Part shown: in pieces, positions 40,728 through 49,715 of the stretch
How the letters are laid out: the number at the start of each line of letters is the position of its first letter
Position numbering within the stretch: the first letter of the stretch is position 1
Source: Aeromonas jandaei
GTDB taxonomy: Bacteria > Pseudomonadota > Gammaproteobacteria > Enterobacterales > Aeromonadaceae
DNA: 64,000 bases
Assembly: GCF_037890695.1 (NCBI RefSeq)
Contig: NZ_CP149571.1
Coordinates: 3,564,001-3,628,000 of the forward strand
Direction: 5' to 3'
Made by a program: the position numbers and the translations under genes
The notes under the pieces: model-generated
Database searches by the model: none
What the model saw: only the letters and a program-made list of their open reading frames with translations
Told to the model about the DNA's origin: nothing

Positions 40728-40769
40728 GGCTAGGAATTTAAGGCTCGGAATTTAAGGCTAGGAGTTCTC
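40728..40769. repeat. three tandem 14-bp repeats in a convergent gap
   Basis: GGCTAGGAATTTAA, GGCTCGGAATTTAA and GGCTAGGAGTTCTC sit head to tail between the gltBD terminator and the end of the ABC transporter operon. Confidence 0.8.
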
Positions 40770-40817
40770 GCTGGCAGCTTGTCACCTATCACTCCCTCAA
40801 CCTCGTCCGGGGTGCGG

Positions 40818-41579
40818 CTAGATGCTCCAGCTCTCCGGCAACCGCTCGGTGAGGGTGGAGATGTACTCGAAGGTACGCGCCCGCTTGGGAGTGGTGAACA
40901 TCTGGCGTGCACTGCCTGCTTCCACCACCTCACCCGCCTCCAGAAAGATCACCTGCTGCGCTATCTGTGCTGCCAGCCGCAGATCGTGGGTGGCAATCAG
41001 CATGGTGGTTCCCTCCCGGGCCAGCTGGCGCAGCACGGTCACCACCTCCTGGGCAAGCTCGGGATCCAGCGCCGAGGTGGGTTCATCACAGAGCAGTACC
41101 TTGGGCGATGGCGCCAGCGCCCTCGCAATGGCAACCCGCTGCTGCTGGCCACCGGAGAGGGTGGCAGGCACCGCCTCGGCCTTGTGCCTGAGCCCCACCT
41201 TGTCGAGCAGTTGCAAGCCGCGCGCCTCCGCTTTCGCTCTTGGCCACTTCAACACGGTCACCAGCCCCTCAATCACGTTTTCCAGCACCGTCATGTGCGG
41301 GAACAGCTGGAAATTCTGGAACACCATGCCAGTCTGCTGGCGCAATGCCTGCACGCTCTGGCGAGGCAGATGGTGAGAAAAATCAAGTTCGCTCCCCCCC
41401 AGCACCAGGTGCCCCGCATCCGGCCGCTCCAGCACATTGACACAGCGCAACAGGGTGCTCTTGCCACTGCCGGAGGGGCCAATCAGGGCGGTCACACTGC
41501 CCGCCACCATGGCAAGATCAATTCCCTTGAGCACCTGCTGCCCGCCAAACTGCTTCTCGATACCACGCAACCGGATCAT
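40818..41579 (-). CDS. polar amino acid ABC transporter, ATP-binding protein
   Basis: Cytoplasmic ATPase of a GlnQ/TcyN-type importer, 253 residues: Walker A GPSGSGKST (about 34-42), Q-loop FQNFQLFPHMTVLEN, signature LSGGQQQRVAIARAL, Walker B VLLCDEPTSALD and the switch His in IATHDL. The ATG overlaps the permease stop by 4 bases (ATGA), so the genes are coupled. Last gene of a three-gene importer operon. Confidence 0.93.
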   Translation of the reverse strand: MIRLRGIEKQFGGQQVLKGIDLAMVAGSVTALIGPSGSGKSTLLRCVNVLERPDAGHLVLGGSELDFSHHLPRQSVQALRQQTGMVFQNFQLFPHMTVLENVIEGLVTVLKWPRAKAEARGLQLLDKVGLRHKAEAVPATLSGGQQQRVAIARALAPSPKVLLCDEPTSALDPELAQEVVTVLRQLAREGTTMLIATHDLRLAAQIAQQVIFLEAGEVVEAGSARQMFTTPKRARTFEYISTLTERLPESWSI

Positions 41580-42253
41580 AGGGCGACCTCCCGGGTCTCT
41601 TTGTGGGTCAACTTGCGCTCCAGCCGGTCTTGCAAGGTGGAGAGCACCGAGCTGAACATCAGATAGATGAGGGCCGTCTCGCTGTAGAGAATGAGCGGCT
41701 CATAGGTGACAGAGGCGAGCCGCTGGGCCGCCTGAAACAGCTCGGGCACGGTCACTGCCGCCGCCAGCGAGGTGTCCTTGACCAGCGAAATAAAAGTGTT
41801 GGAGAGCGGTGGCACCGCAATACGCGCCGCCTGCGGCAGGATCACCCGCCACATCACCTGGGGCCAGTTCATGCCAATCGAATAGGCTGCCTCCCACTGC
41901 CCTTTCGGGATCGCCGCCAGAGTGGCGCGGATGATCTCCGAGCTGTAGGCGCCGATGTTGAGGGTGAAGCCGATCACCGCGGCGGTGAAAGCGTCCAGCA
42001 CAATGCCGGCACTCGGCAAGCCATAGAAAATCAGAAAGAGCTGCACCAGCAGCGGCGTGCCGCGAATAAGCCAGACATAAAAACGGACCAGTGCCACCAA
42101 TGGTGTCGGGCCATATAATCTGGCCAGCGCCACCAGCAAGCCGAGCAATATTCCCAAGACAAAAGTGATCAGGGTCAGTGGCACGGTAAAAATAAGCCCC
42201 GCGCTAAGCAGGGGCCAAAAAGAGTCGATCATTAACTGCAACCAGGCTGGCAC
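41576..42253 (-). CDS. polar amino acid ABC transporter, permease
   Basis: Inner-membrane permease of the HisM/YecS family, 225 residues with about five membrane segments and the coupling motif EAAYSIGMNWPQVMWRVILPQA. The order of binding protein, permease and ATPase and the protein style resemble the cystine system TcyJ-TcyL-TcyN of E. coli, so cystine is the best guess for substrate. The start is GTG, preceded by GAGGAAA at good spacing. Confidence 0.92.
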   Translation of the reverse strand: MPAWLQLMIDSFWPLLSAGLIFTVPLTLITFVLGILLGLLVALARLYGPTPLVALVRFYVWLIRGTPLLVQLFLIFYGLPSAGIVLDAFTAAVIGFTLNIGAYSSEIIRATLAAIPKGQWEAAYSIGMNWPQVMWRVILPQAARIAVPPLSNTFISLVKDTSLAAAVTVPELFQAAQRLASVTYEPLILYSETALIYLMFSSVLSTLQDRLERKLTHKETREVAL

Positions 42254-42289
42254 GTTAATTTCCTCGCTAGTTATTATTTTTCGGTAATA

Positions 42290-43063
42290 TTATTGCGAGA
42301 CATCAGTACCAAAATATTTATGAGATATTTTCTGATAGTTGCCATCCTGTTTGGCAGTACGCAGCGCCTGATTGATGGCGGCCAGCAATTCCGGCTGCCC
42401 CTTGGCGAGCAGCACCGCCGATTGATCCCCCTTCGCCTCGGTCGCCGCCACCCTCAATTTGGCATCCGGTTTCTGTTTCTTGAAGTCGAGGAACGAGAGA
42501 CTGTCGTTGATGGTGGCATCCACTCGCCCGGTCAGTACCAGCGCCAGCGACTGGTTGAAGCCCTCGGTGGCGACCACCTCGGCCCCCGACTTTTTGGCCA
42601 GCTGGGCAAAGTTGCTGGTCAGGGACTGGGAGGATTTCTTGCCCTTCAGATCGGCAAAGCTGTTGATGCTGTGGTTGTCGCTGTGCACCACTACCACGGC
42701 CTTGGAGGTGATATAGGGATCTGAGAAATCATACTTTTTCTGCCGCTCCGGGGTGATGGCCACCTCGTTGAGCACCAGATCGTAGCGCTTGGCATCCACC
42801 CCGGCGATGAGGCCATCCCACTTGCCCTCGACAAACTCCGGTTTCACACCGAGGCCGCTTGCAATCAGCTCGCCAATCTCCACATCAAAGCCAACCAGCT
42901 TGCCGCTCTTGTCGTGATAGGTGAAAGGAGGATAAGCCCCTTCGGTACCAATCTTGATCACGCCACTATGCTGAATCGCCGCAAGGGAGGATTGTGCCTC
43001 GGCAGAAGTCACCAGGGTCAACGGAAGGGATGCCAGTAAAAAGAGAGTGTGCCACTTGTTCAT
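42290..43063 (-). CDS. polar amino acid ABC transporter, periplasmic binding protein (probably cystine)
   Basis: Exported family 3 solute-binding protein, 257 residues. A signal peptide (about 1-23, ending AEA) is followed by IKIGTEGAYPPFTYHDKSGKLVGFDVEI, the family opening, and DLVLNEVAITPERQKKYDFSDPY. It resembles TcyJ/FliY of E. coli, hence cystine or a similar amino acid. GAGG lies 8 bases before the ATG. It is the first gene of the importer operon, 36 bases before the permease. Confidence 0.9.
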   Translation of the reverse strand: MNKWHTLFLLASLPLTLVTSAEAQSSLAAIQHSGVIKIGTEGAYPPFTYHDKSGKLVGFDVEIGELIASGLGVKPEFVEGKWDGLIAGVDAKRYDLVLNEVAITPERQKKYDFSDPYITSKAVVVVHSDNHSINSFADLKGKKSSQSLTSNFAQLAKKSGAEVVATEGFNQSLALVLTGRVDATINDSLSFLDFKKQKPDAKLRVAATEAKGDQSAVLLAKGQPELLAAINQALRTAKQDGNYQKISHKYFGTDVSQ

Positions 43064-43297
43064 ATTATTTACCTCGTTATATTTTTATTTCCCATGAGTC
43101 GCCAACGACAACCGTATTAATGAAACCGTCTCTTGCATGGATGATGCAAATATCTGTGAACTCAGATGTATGCCTTGCAAATATCGAGCTGGCTTGGGCA
43201 AAACATATCGCGCCATATCCCATGGCCAAACCATGAAATATGGTGATATTTAGCGAAATAATGGATAACGAGGGTGGGATGGCTTGAACATGGCAAA

Positions 43298-43334
43298 CAC
43301 CGCCAGCCATCAGAGTGACCGGCGGTGCTCTTTT
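43298..43334 (+). terminator. hairpin with T-run between the importer operon and the NTF2-like gene
   Basis: Stem CACCGCC (43298-43304) with GGCGGTG (43321-43327), followed by CTCTTTTT on the plus strand; on the minus strand only TTT follows. It may serve as the weak end of the minus-strand NTF2-like gene. The 230 bases between it and the importer hold no gene. Confidence 0.5.
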
Positions 43335-43729
43335 TAGACGAGTTCTGGCGTGCGGGTTAGCTTGCTCACCCAGGGACGGCGCCAGGCGGGGGCCTCATAC
43401 TGTTCCGGCCAATATTCGGTCTGCTGCACAATGCGATCGCCCTCGACCCGATGAAAGGTGATGGCCCGGGCATGCACGACCCCATCGGTGATCTGCACTT
43501 CGCTCACCACCTCGTCTCCTTGTGCCAGCAGGCGGACTATGGTGAAGCTCCACGGCCCGGCGGCCGGATAACGGCGATTGATCTCGACAAAGTTGCAGCG
43601 CCCGAGGATCCGCTCCCCCGATTGCGGCCAGTCACAGACAAACTCATCCCCCAGCCATCGCGCCGCCCTGGCAAAATCATTGCTCTGCATCGCCTGCCAG
43701 TAAGCTTCCACCACTGCCACCGGTTTCAT
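43334..43729 (-). CDS. NTF2/SnoaL-like small protein
   Basis: Cytoplasmic protein of 131 residues with the cone-shaped NTF2 pattern: an N-terminal helix (VVEAYWQAMQSNDFARAARWL), LGDEFVCDWPQSGERILGRCNFVEINRRYPA, and beta strands ending in FHRVEGDRIVQQTEYWPE. Members are enzymes or binding proteins of many kinds and no specific function can be given. ATG at 43729 is preferred because GGGAGG lies 8 bases before it. It follows the methyltransferase by 32 bases on the same strand, so the two probably share a transcript. Confidence 0.78.
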   Translation of the reverse strand: MKPVAVVEAYWQAMQSNDFARAARWLGDEFVCDWPQSGERILGRCNFVEINRRYPAAGPWSFTIVRLLAQGDEVVSEVQITDGVVHARAITFHRVEGDRIVQQTEYWPEQYEAPAWRRPWVSKLTRTPELV

Positions 43730-43761
43730 CACTGCCACCTCCCTCTTCATGTTCAGGTTGC

Positions 43762-44388
43762 TCACACTCTCACCACCAGCCACTCCCCCTTGCCCACTGG
43801 CACCAGCGAGGTGACAAAACGGGGATCCTGCGCCACTTCGGCCATCCATTCCGCCAGCTCCTCCCGATGGGAGATGGCATTATCGACCACCAGCAAACCG
43901 CGCGGAGGCAAGAGACGTTGTAACTGCGGCCACCACGCCCGGTATTGCCGGCGATCGGAATCAAGAAAGATGAGCGGAAAGCCCGCCGATGGCAGGGTGG
44001 GCAACAGCGCTCCCGCCTCCCCGGCCAGCTGGGTGATCCGCCCGGCAAGACCGGCTTGCTCGAAATTGGCTTGTGCCAGCGCCCGCTTGGCTTCATCCCG
44101 TTCGATGGTCGTGACATGACCATCGAGCCGGGCCACCGCCTCGGCCAGCCAGAGGGTGGAGTAGCCGTTGGAGGTGCCTATCTCCAGCACCGCCTGCGCC
44201 CCGCGGGTCTGCACCAGTACCGCCAGCAGCTCGCCGGTATCGCGGGTAATGTTGAGCATCTTGTCGGCGCGATCCGTCTGCGCCAGGTCGTGCTGCTCGC
44301 CAAACTGCTCCAGCGCCTGCTTCAGACGCTCAAGGGGGGTATTGGCCCTCGCCGCCTGCTGTGGCAAACCGCTCTCGCACCCGCTCAT
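43762..44388 (-). CDS. SAM-dependent O-methyltransferase, COMT-like
   Basis: Cytoplasmic methyltransferase of 208 residues of the O-methyltransferase family 3 type: SAM-binding VLEIGTSNGYSTLWLA (about 67-82), the acidic loop TTIERDEAKRALAQANF, the metal-site region LIFLDSDRRQYRAWW and LLVVDNAISH. The methyl acceptor is unknown. GGAGAGGG precedes the ATG. It is divergent from the RNA helicase gene. Confidence 0.87.
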   Translation of the reverse strand: MSGCESGLPQQAARANTPLERLKQALEQFGEQHDLAQTDRADKMLNITRDTGELLAVLVQTRGAQAVLEIGTSNGYSTLWLAEAVARLDGHVTTIERDEAKRALAQANFEQAGLAGRITQLAGEAGALLPTLPSAGFPLIFLDSDRRQYRAWWPQLQRLLPPRGLLVVDNAISHREELAEWMAEVAQDPRFVTSLVPVGKGEWLVVRV

Positions 44389-44669
44389 CGCCCTCTCCTT
44401 TCATGACTATCAATAGCCACTATCCTTACGGCTGGCATTTTTGGAGTCAAATGGCGGCGACCAAAACCTTGCGCCGGTTAAAAAAACCGATAAAAAACTC
44501 TGGCCAATTGAGGCAGAATTTGCTGCGCCTATCTGTTACACTTCGCGCCCGCCATTTTCAGGCTGCGCTGATGCTGTATCAGGGGCGGCCACCAGTGGCA
44601 ATCCGCGACCGTTCGCCCATGCCGGCTTGTCAAGCCGAACACAATCCAGCTGGATCACAGGAAACCGAT

Positions 44670-45965
44670 ATGAGATTTGAAGCATTCGATTTTGCCCCCG
44701 AGATTTTGCGCGCCGTCTCGGAGTGCGGTTATCAGGAGATGACCCCTGTGCAGCAGCAGGCGATCCCGGCCATTCGCCGTGGCCGCGACGTGCTGGCCAG
44801 CGCCCAGACCGGCACCGGCAAAACCGCTGCATTCGCCCTGCCCATCCTGCAGCGTCTGGTCGATACCCCTGCTGCGGCAGCCCCCTCCAGCACCCGGGTG
44901 CTGATCCTCACCCCGACCCGCGAGCTGGCAGCCCAGATCGCCGACAACATCAAGGCGTTTGCCCGCTATCTGGATCTTGGCGTCATCACTCTGGTGGGTG
45001 GCGGCAAGCAGGATGTGCAGGCCAAGAAGCTCAAAGCGGGCGCTCACATCATCGTGGCCACTCCGGGCCGTCTGGTCGAACACCTCACCGCCTGCAACCT
45101 CAGCCTCTCCACCGTGGAGTGTCTGGTGCTGGATGAAGCGGATCGCATGCTCGACATGGGCTTTAGCGCCGATGTGCAGCAGATCCTGCAAGCCGCCAAC
45201 AAGGGCCGCCAGAACCTGCTCTTCTCCGCCACCTTCTCCGAAGGGGTGAAGAAGCTCGCCAATGTGATGCTCGACAAGCCCCAAGTGGTGAGCGTCAACA
45301 AACAGAACACCACCGCCGACACCGTGAGCCAGGTGGTCTATCCGGTCGAGCAGAAGCGCAAGCGCGAGCTGCTCTCCGAGCTCATCGGCAAGCAGAACTG
45401 GCAGCAGGTGCTGGTCTTTGCCAGTACCCGCGAGAGCTGCGACGAGCTGGTCGAGGAGCTGAACCTCGACGGCATCAAGTCAGCCGTGGTGCATGGTGAC
45501 AAGGCTCAGGGCAGCCGTCGCCGCGCCCTGCGCGACTTTATGGAGGGCAAGGTGCGGGTGCTGGTCGCCACCGAAGTGGCCGCCCGCGGTCTGGATATCC
45601 CGGATCTGGAGTACGTGGTCAACTATGACCTCCCCTTCCTCGCCGAAGATTATGTCCACCGCATCGGCCGTACCGGTCGTGCCGGCAAGCGTGGTCAGGC
45701 CATCTCCTTCGTCAGCCGCGAGGAGGAGCGCACCCTGCTCGAGATCGAGAAGCTGATCGGCCAGAAACTGCGTCGCATCATGGTGCCGGGCTACGAGGTA
45801 AGCAGCCGCGAGATGCTGATCAAGCAGCTCGAAGAGCGTCGCCGCTTTGGCGGTCGTGCCCGTCGCGACGACAACGCCGCCGCCCAGTCGATGGCCGAAG
45901 CCAAGCTGCAGGGGCAACGCCTCAAGCGTCTGGCCGCCGCCAAGAAGCCGCGCCAGCCCAAGTAA
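44670..45965 (+). CDS. DEAD-box RNA helicase, RhlE-like
   Basis: ATP-dependent RNA helicase of 431 residues with all DEAD-box motifs: Q motif GYQEMTPVQQQAIP, I AQTGTGKT, Ia PTRELAAQ, Ib TPGR, II DEAD in LDEADRMLDMGF, III SAT, V ARGLDIPD, VI HRIGRTGRAG. A basic C-terminal tail ends RLAAAKKPRQPK. It is closest in style to RhlE, which acts in ribosome assembly; the exact E. coli counterpart cannot be fixed by eye. ATG at 44670 is chosen because AGGA precedes it and the family starts M-x-F-x-x-F; an open stretch continues upstream but overlaps the divergent gene. Confidence 0.92.
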   Translation: MRFEAFDFAPEILRAVSECGYQEMTPVQQQAIPAIRRGRDVLASAQTGTGKTAAFALPILQRLVDTPAAAAPSSTRVLILTPTRELAAQIADNIKAFARYLDLGVITLVGGGKQDVQAKKLKAGAHIIVATPGRLVEHLTACNLSLSTVECLVLDEADRMLDMGFSADVQQILQAANKGRQNLLFSATFSEGVKKLANVMLDKPQVVSVNKQNTTADTVSQVVYPVEQKRKRELLSELIGKQNWQQVLVFASTRESCDELVEELNLDGIKSAVVHGDKAQGSRRRALRDFMEGKVRVLVATEVAARGLDIPDLEYVVNYDLPFLAEDYVHRIGRTGRAGKRGQAISFVSREEERTLLEIEKLIGQKLRRIMVPGYEVSSREMLIKQLEERRRFGGRARRDDNAAAQSMAEAKLQGQRLKRLAAAKKPRQPK

Positions 45966-45992
45966 GCAGCCACTCGCTGTTCTGATATGATG

Positions 45993-46017
45993 AAGGCGCC
46001 ACCGGCGCCTTTCTCTT
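45993..46017 (+). terminator. terminator of the RNA helicase gene
   Basis: An 8-bp GC stem (45993-46000 with 46004-46011), then TCTCTT. The T-run is weak, so some transcription may continue into the next gene. Confidence 0.6.
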
Positions 46018-46055
46018 GCCCTGTGATGACGACTCGCCCCACCGGAGGAGGCACC

Positions 46056-46706
46056 ATGACCCCATCAACCTACAATCAGGCCCTGCTCGAGATGGCCACC
46101 CAGAGTCTGGCCGAGCTGGCCCGCACCGGCGAACAAAAGGCTGGCAAGCGCACCCCGGCGCAGGAGAGCCACTTCCTCTGCACCTGGATGGCGGACTCCC
46201 TCAAGGAGAAGCGCTTCTCGCGGCTGGTGATGGAGGATCTCAAGGGATGGGTACAGCTGGGCCGCACCCTGGGGGCCGGCGCCGATCTCAAGGGGCTGCT
46301 TGAGCGCATCGTCAGCCAGTACCAGAGCGCCATGGCAAATCCGCAGCAACTGGGGAGCAAGCTGGCCAACATGCTGGCTGAGCTGGAACAGGCGGGCTGG
46401 CTGGTACTGACCGAGAGCGAGGTGAACGCCAGGCTGCGCCTGCAATCGGGCGGTCAGGCCAGTCTGGTGGTAAGCCACAGCGAATATGCAGGGCATATCG
46501 AGGGCGGCGAGCTTATCAAGCCCCTCACCCTCTATGTGCGTGGCGATGAGCAACTGCTGGCCAGTGCGGCCGGCAAACAGGGGCTGCTGCTGAGTCAGGG
46601 CAACAAGAAAACCACCCTCATCAAGCACCACAAGGCCTACCGGCTGATGCCGGGCAACGAACAGCCAGCCCTGGCGCTGCTGAGCGAGGCTCGCCAGAGC
46701 GCCTGA
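46056..46706 (+). CDS. hypothetical protein, possibly DUF2913
   Basis: Soluble 216-residue protein with no signal peptide or membrane segment. The N-terminal part (YNQALLEMATQSLAELARTGEQKAG, SHFLCTWMADSLKEKRFSRLVMEDLKGWVQLGR) resembles my memory of DUF2913 proteins of Vibrio and Aeromonas, where a similar FLxRW and Q-R-F pattern occurs; this is not certain. No catalytic motif is seen. GGAGGAGG precedes the ATG at 46056. It lies 90 bases after the RNA helicase stop and ends at a strong terminator. Confidence 0.7.
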   Translation: MTPSTYNQALLEMATQSLAELARTGEQKAGKRTPAQESHFLCTWMADSLKEKRFSRLVMEDLKGWVQLGRTLGAGADLKGLLERIVSQYQSAMANPQQLGSKLANMLAELEQAGWLVLTESEVNARLRLQSGGQASLVVSHSEYAGHIEGGELIKPLTLYVRGDEQLLASAAGKQGLLLSQGNKKTTLIKHHKAYRLMPGNEQPALALLSEARQSA

Positions 46707-46726
46707 TCCCGTCAGATTGCGCCAAT

Positions 46727-46772
46727 AAAAAACGGCAGACCCTGCTTGGATGCAAGGTCTGCCGTTTTTTAT
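46727..46772. terminator. bidirectional terminator between the hypothetical gene and feoC
   Basis: A 15-bp perfect stem (46727-46741 with 46756-46770), A-rich on the left and T-rich on the right. It serves both convergent transcripts. Confidence 0.92.
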
Positions 46773-46806
46773 TGTTCAGTTTAACCTGATGATATTCGGT
46801 TGCTGT

Positions 46807-47046
46807 TTAACTTACCTTGATGCCAATCTGGCCCGGGGCACACCACTCGAACATCACCTCCTCGCTCTTGCCGCAGCAGCTGCCGCCACAGACCCGGCTC
46901 TCGCGCTTGATGACCCGCCCCTTGCGCATCCAGACGCCGAGCATCGCCTCCACCGCATCTTCCGAGGTGTGGAAGTGGCGAGCCAGCTCGCGCCGGCTCA
47001 CCTTCTGCTGCGCGGCGAGGTAATCCCCCAGCTCGCGCAGGATCAT
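46807..47046 (-). CDS. feoC: FeoC, ferrous iron transport accessory protein
   Basis: Small cytoplasmic winged-helix protein of 79 residues, the usual FeoC size (about 78). The helical half contains SRRELARHFHTSEDAVEAMLGVWMRKGRV and the wing carries four Cys (CGGSCCG and FEWC), which in the family can bind an oxygen-sensitive iron-sulfur cluster. In Salmonella FeoC protects FeoB from proteolysis. Its ATG overlaps the feoB stop by 4 bases (ATGA). Last gene of feoABC. Confidence 0.93.
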   Translation of the reverse strand: MILRELGDYLAAQQKVSRRELARHFHTSEDAVEAMLGVWMRKGRVIKRESRVCGGSCCGKSEEVMFEWCAPGQIGIKVS

Positions 47047-49313
47047 AATGTCACCACCTTGCGGGCGACGATGTCACCGTGACGGCGACCGGCCCACCAG
47101 AGCAGCAGCAGGGAGAGGCCGTAGCTCGCTACCCAGAACAGGCTCTGCTCGGGGTGAGCGGCGAAAGTGGCCAGCTGATAGAAGACGGTGGCGCACATAA
47201 AGGCCATGTAGTTGCACCAGGCGGCGGTAAAGAGCGCCCACTGGCGGCCGGTTTCGCGCACCAGGGCCCCCATGGCGGCGGCGCAGGGCATGTAGAGCAG
47301 CACGAACAAGAGGTAAGCAAACGCACCAGCCGCACCGTCGAAGTGGGTCTGCATGTTGCCGTAGGTAGAGACATCCACCTCCTGCTCCTCGGCAGCCGCC
47401 TTCTGGTCGTCGAGATTGCCAACCGCAAGGCCCATCGGGTCGGTCGGGTTGATCTCGGCCAGATTGGTCGCTACGGCATCCACCGCTTCGTGGAAGCTGG
47501 CGACAAGGGAGAACTCGCCCTTCTCTTCCTCTGCGCCACCACCAGCGTAGAGGCTGTTGAGAGTACCGACTACCGCCTCTTTGGCGAAGATGCCGGTGAC
47601 GATGCCGACCGTGGCCTGCCAGTTGTCATCGCGCACGCCGATGGGGTGCAGCACAGGGGTAACAGCCTGACTGATTTTGCTCAGCACCGAGCTCTCCTGC
47701 TCCTGATGGCCGAAGCTGCCATCGGTGCCCAGCGAATTGAGCACGCTCAGCACGGCGACCACCAGAACGATGGTTTTACCGGCGCCAAAGACGAAGGATT
47801 TGAGCTTCTGCCAGGTCTTGATGCCAACGTTGACCGGACGCGGCCACTCGTAATCCGGCATCTCCATCACCATGGAGTCGCTCTTGCCCGGCAGCAGGGT
47901 GCTGCGCAGCAACAGACCGGTGAGCACCGCCACCAGAATGCCGATGAGGTAGAGACCGAACACCAGGTTCTGGCCGGACTCGGGGAAGAAGGCCACCGCA
48001 AACAGGGCGTAGACCGGCAGACGGGCACCGCACGACATGAAAGGTGCCATGGCCGAGGTCATCAACCGCTCGCGCTCGGAGTTGAGGGTGCGGGTCGCCA
48101 TCACCGAGGGCACGGTACAGCCAAAGCCCATCAGCATGGGGACGAACGCCTTGCCCGGCAGACCGAGACGGCGCATCAGGGCATCCACCACGAAGGCGGC
48201 GCGGGCCAGATAGCCTGAACTCTCCAGCACCGCGAGGAAGAGATAGAGGCAGCCAATCACCGGGATAAAGGTAGCGACGGTCTGCAAGCCAACGCCAAAG
48301 CCATCAGCCAGAATGGCGCCCATCCAGTCGGGCGCATTGACCAGCCCCAGCAGGTGGTGCACGCCTTCGACAAACAGGGCGTTGCCCATGATGTCGAAGA
48401 AGTCGATAAAGGCGCTGCCCACCTTGATGGCAAACATGAACATCAGGTACATGACGAACAGGAAGAAGGGGATGCCGATCCAGCGGTTGAGCAGCACCCG
48501 GTCGAGCTTCTCGCTCTGGGCCACGGTGAGTTTGCCCTTCTGCTGGCACGCCTGACTGGCCCACAGATGGATGTGGCCATAGCGGATGTCCGCCAGCTGC
48601 AGATCGATATCCTGCCCCTGATGGGCACGGGTCACCACATTGGTCGCGGCAGCCTGCTGACCGGGCAGCAGGGTATCCTGCATCGCGGCATCCTCCTCCA
48701 GCAGACGCAGGGCGCGGCCACGGGTAGTGAGGTGGTGCGGGGCGAGCAGGGTCTCCAGCTCCGCCAGATCTTTTTCAAGATCAGTGCCGTAATCGAGCCT
48801 CAGTGCCTGCTGGGACTTGCCGATAAAGCCGTGGATCTGGCTCTTGAAGGCGGCAACCTGCTGGCGATTGTGGGCAGAAAGGGCTACCACGGGGCAGCCG
48901 AGCGCCTGACTGAGCAACCCTTCATTGATGGTGACGCGGCGTTTTTTGAGGATATCCATCTTGTTGAGCACGACGACCATCGGCAGCCCCAGCTCGCGCA
49001 GTTGCAGCGTGAGGTAGAGGGAGCGCTCCAGATTGGCGGCGTCGATGACGTTGAGCAGCAGGTCGGGCTGATGGCCCTGCACATAGCGGCTGGCGATCTG
49101 CTCATCAAGGCTCGCCTCCTGATTGGCGAGGCTATAGATGCCCGGCAAATCCATCAGCTTGTAATCGTGACCATCGGCGGAAAATTCGCCCATCTTCTTG
49201 TCGACGGTGACCCCGCTCCAGTTGCCGACCTGCTGGCGGGCGCCGGTCAGGGCATTGAACAGGGAGGTCTTGCCGCTATTGGGGTTGCCGACCGTAACCA
49301 GTGAATAATTCAT
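47043..49313 (-). CDS. feoB: FeoB, ferrous iron transporter
   Basis: Inner-membrane Fe(II) permease with an N-terminal G-protein domain, 756 residues. G1 is GNPNSGKTS (about 9-17), G3 is DLPG, G4 is NKMD. A helical GDI-like spacer follows, then a membrane part with two gate regions, GFGCTVPSVMATRT and LGTDG with SCGARLPVY. ATG at 49313 fits the family start M-x-Y-S-L-V-T-V-G-N-P-N. It lies 55 bases after feoA; GAGG is upstream at a long spacing. Confidence 0.96.
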   Translation of the reverse strand: MNYSLVTVGNPNSGKTSLFNALTGARQQVGNWSGVTVDKKMGEFSADGHDYKLMDLPGIYSLANQEASLDEQIASRYVQGHQPDLLLNVIDAANLERSLYLTLQLRELGLPMVVVLNKMDILKKRRVTINEGLLSQALGCPVVALSAHNRQQVAAFKSQIHGFIGKSQQALRLDYGTDLEKDLAELETLLAPHHLTTRGRALRLLEEDAAMQDTLLPGQQAAATNVVTRAHQGQDIDLQLADIRYGHIHLWASQACQQKGKLTVAQSEKLDRVLLNRWIGIPFFLFVMYLMFMFAIKVGSAFIDFFDIMGNALFVEGVHHLLGLVNAPDWMGAILADGFGVGLQTVATFIPVIGCLYLFLAVLESSGYLARAAFVVDALMRRLGLPGKAFVPMLMGFGCTVPSVMATRTLNSERERLMTSAMAPFMSCGARLPVYALFAVAFFPESGQNLVFGLYLIGILVAVLTGLLLRSTLLPGKSDSMVMEMPDYEWPRPVNVGIKTWQKLKSFVFGAGKTIVLVVAVLSVLNSLGTDGSFGHQEQESSVLSKISQAVTPVLHPIGVRDDNWQATVGIVTGIFAKEAVVGTLNSLYAGGGAEEEKGEFSLVASFHEAVDAVATNLAEINPTDPMGLAVGNLDDQKAAAEEQEVDVSTYGNMQTHFDGAAGAFAYLLFVLLYMPCAAAMGALVRETGRQWALFTAAWCNYMAFMCATVFYQLATFAAHPEQSLFWVASYGLSLLLLWWAGRRHGDIVARKVVTL

Positions 49314-49368
49314 ACCAGCGCTACCTCTATTTTCTTCTGAACCGGGCTCTTGCGGGTGGACAAGCAAC

Positions 49369-49596
49369 TCATACCGGTTCGACCTCAATTTGCTGGGCCA
49401 GACTCTTTTGCATGGAGAGACAGATCCCCTGACACTGGATCTGGAGCGGATCCCCCAGCGGGGCGGACCGCAGATAGATGACTTCAGTCTGTGGCAACAA
49501 GCCCATCACCATCAGCTTGCGACGCAACGGCCGGGACAGCTGATTCATATTCTTGATGCGAGCACTCTGTCCAGGTGACAACTGCGTGAGTACCAT
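49369..49596 (-). CDS. feoA: FeoA, ferrous iron transport accessory protein
   Basis: Small cytoplasmic SH3-like protein of 75 residues that works with FeoB. The family pattern is complete: LSPGQSARIKNMN, RRKLMVMGLLPQTEVIYLRSAPLGDPLQIQCQG and LSMQKSLAQQIEVEPV. AGGAG lies 7 bases before the ATG. First gene of feoABC, behind a candidate FNR-type promoter. Confidence 0.94.
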   Translation of the reverse strand: MVLTQLSPGQSARIKNMNQLSRPLRRKLMVMGLLPQTEVIYLRSAPLGDPLQIQCQGICLSMQKSLAQQIEVEPV

Positions 49597-49636
49597 GACT
49601 GACTCCTGAAGTTAAACAATAATAATTCGCTTTTAC

Positions 49637-49684
49637 TTGGGGCATTATAATCTGTGTCTTCAACTTTTATTTGAGTAAAATCAA
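49637..49684 (-). promoter_or_regulatory. feoA promoter with candidate FNR box
   Basis: On the minus strand a perfect TATAAT (49644-49649) has no good -35. TTGATTTTACTCAA (49671-49684) matches FNR TTGAT-N4-ATCAA with one mismatch and is centred about 41 bases before the expected start, the class II activator position. FNR activation of feo is known in E. coli. An AT-rich stretch near 49614-49630 could hold a Fur site. Confidence 0.6.
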
Positions 49685-49715
49685 ACTCCGCTTAGCTAAC
49701 CCGTAAAGTAACCTC

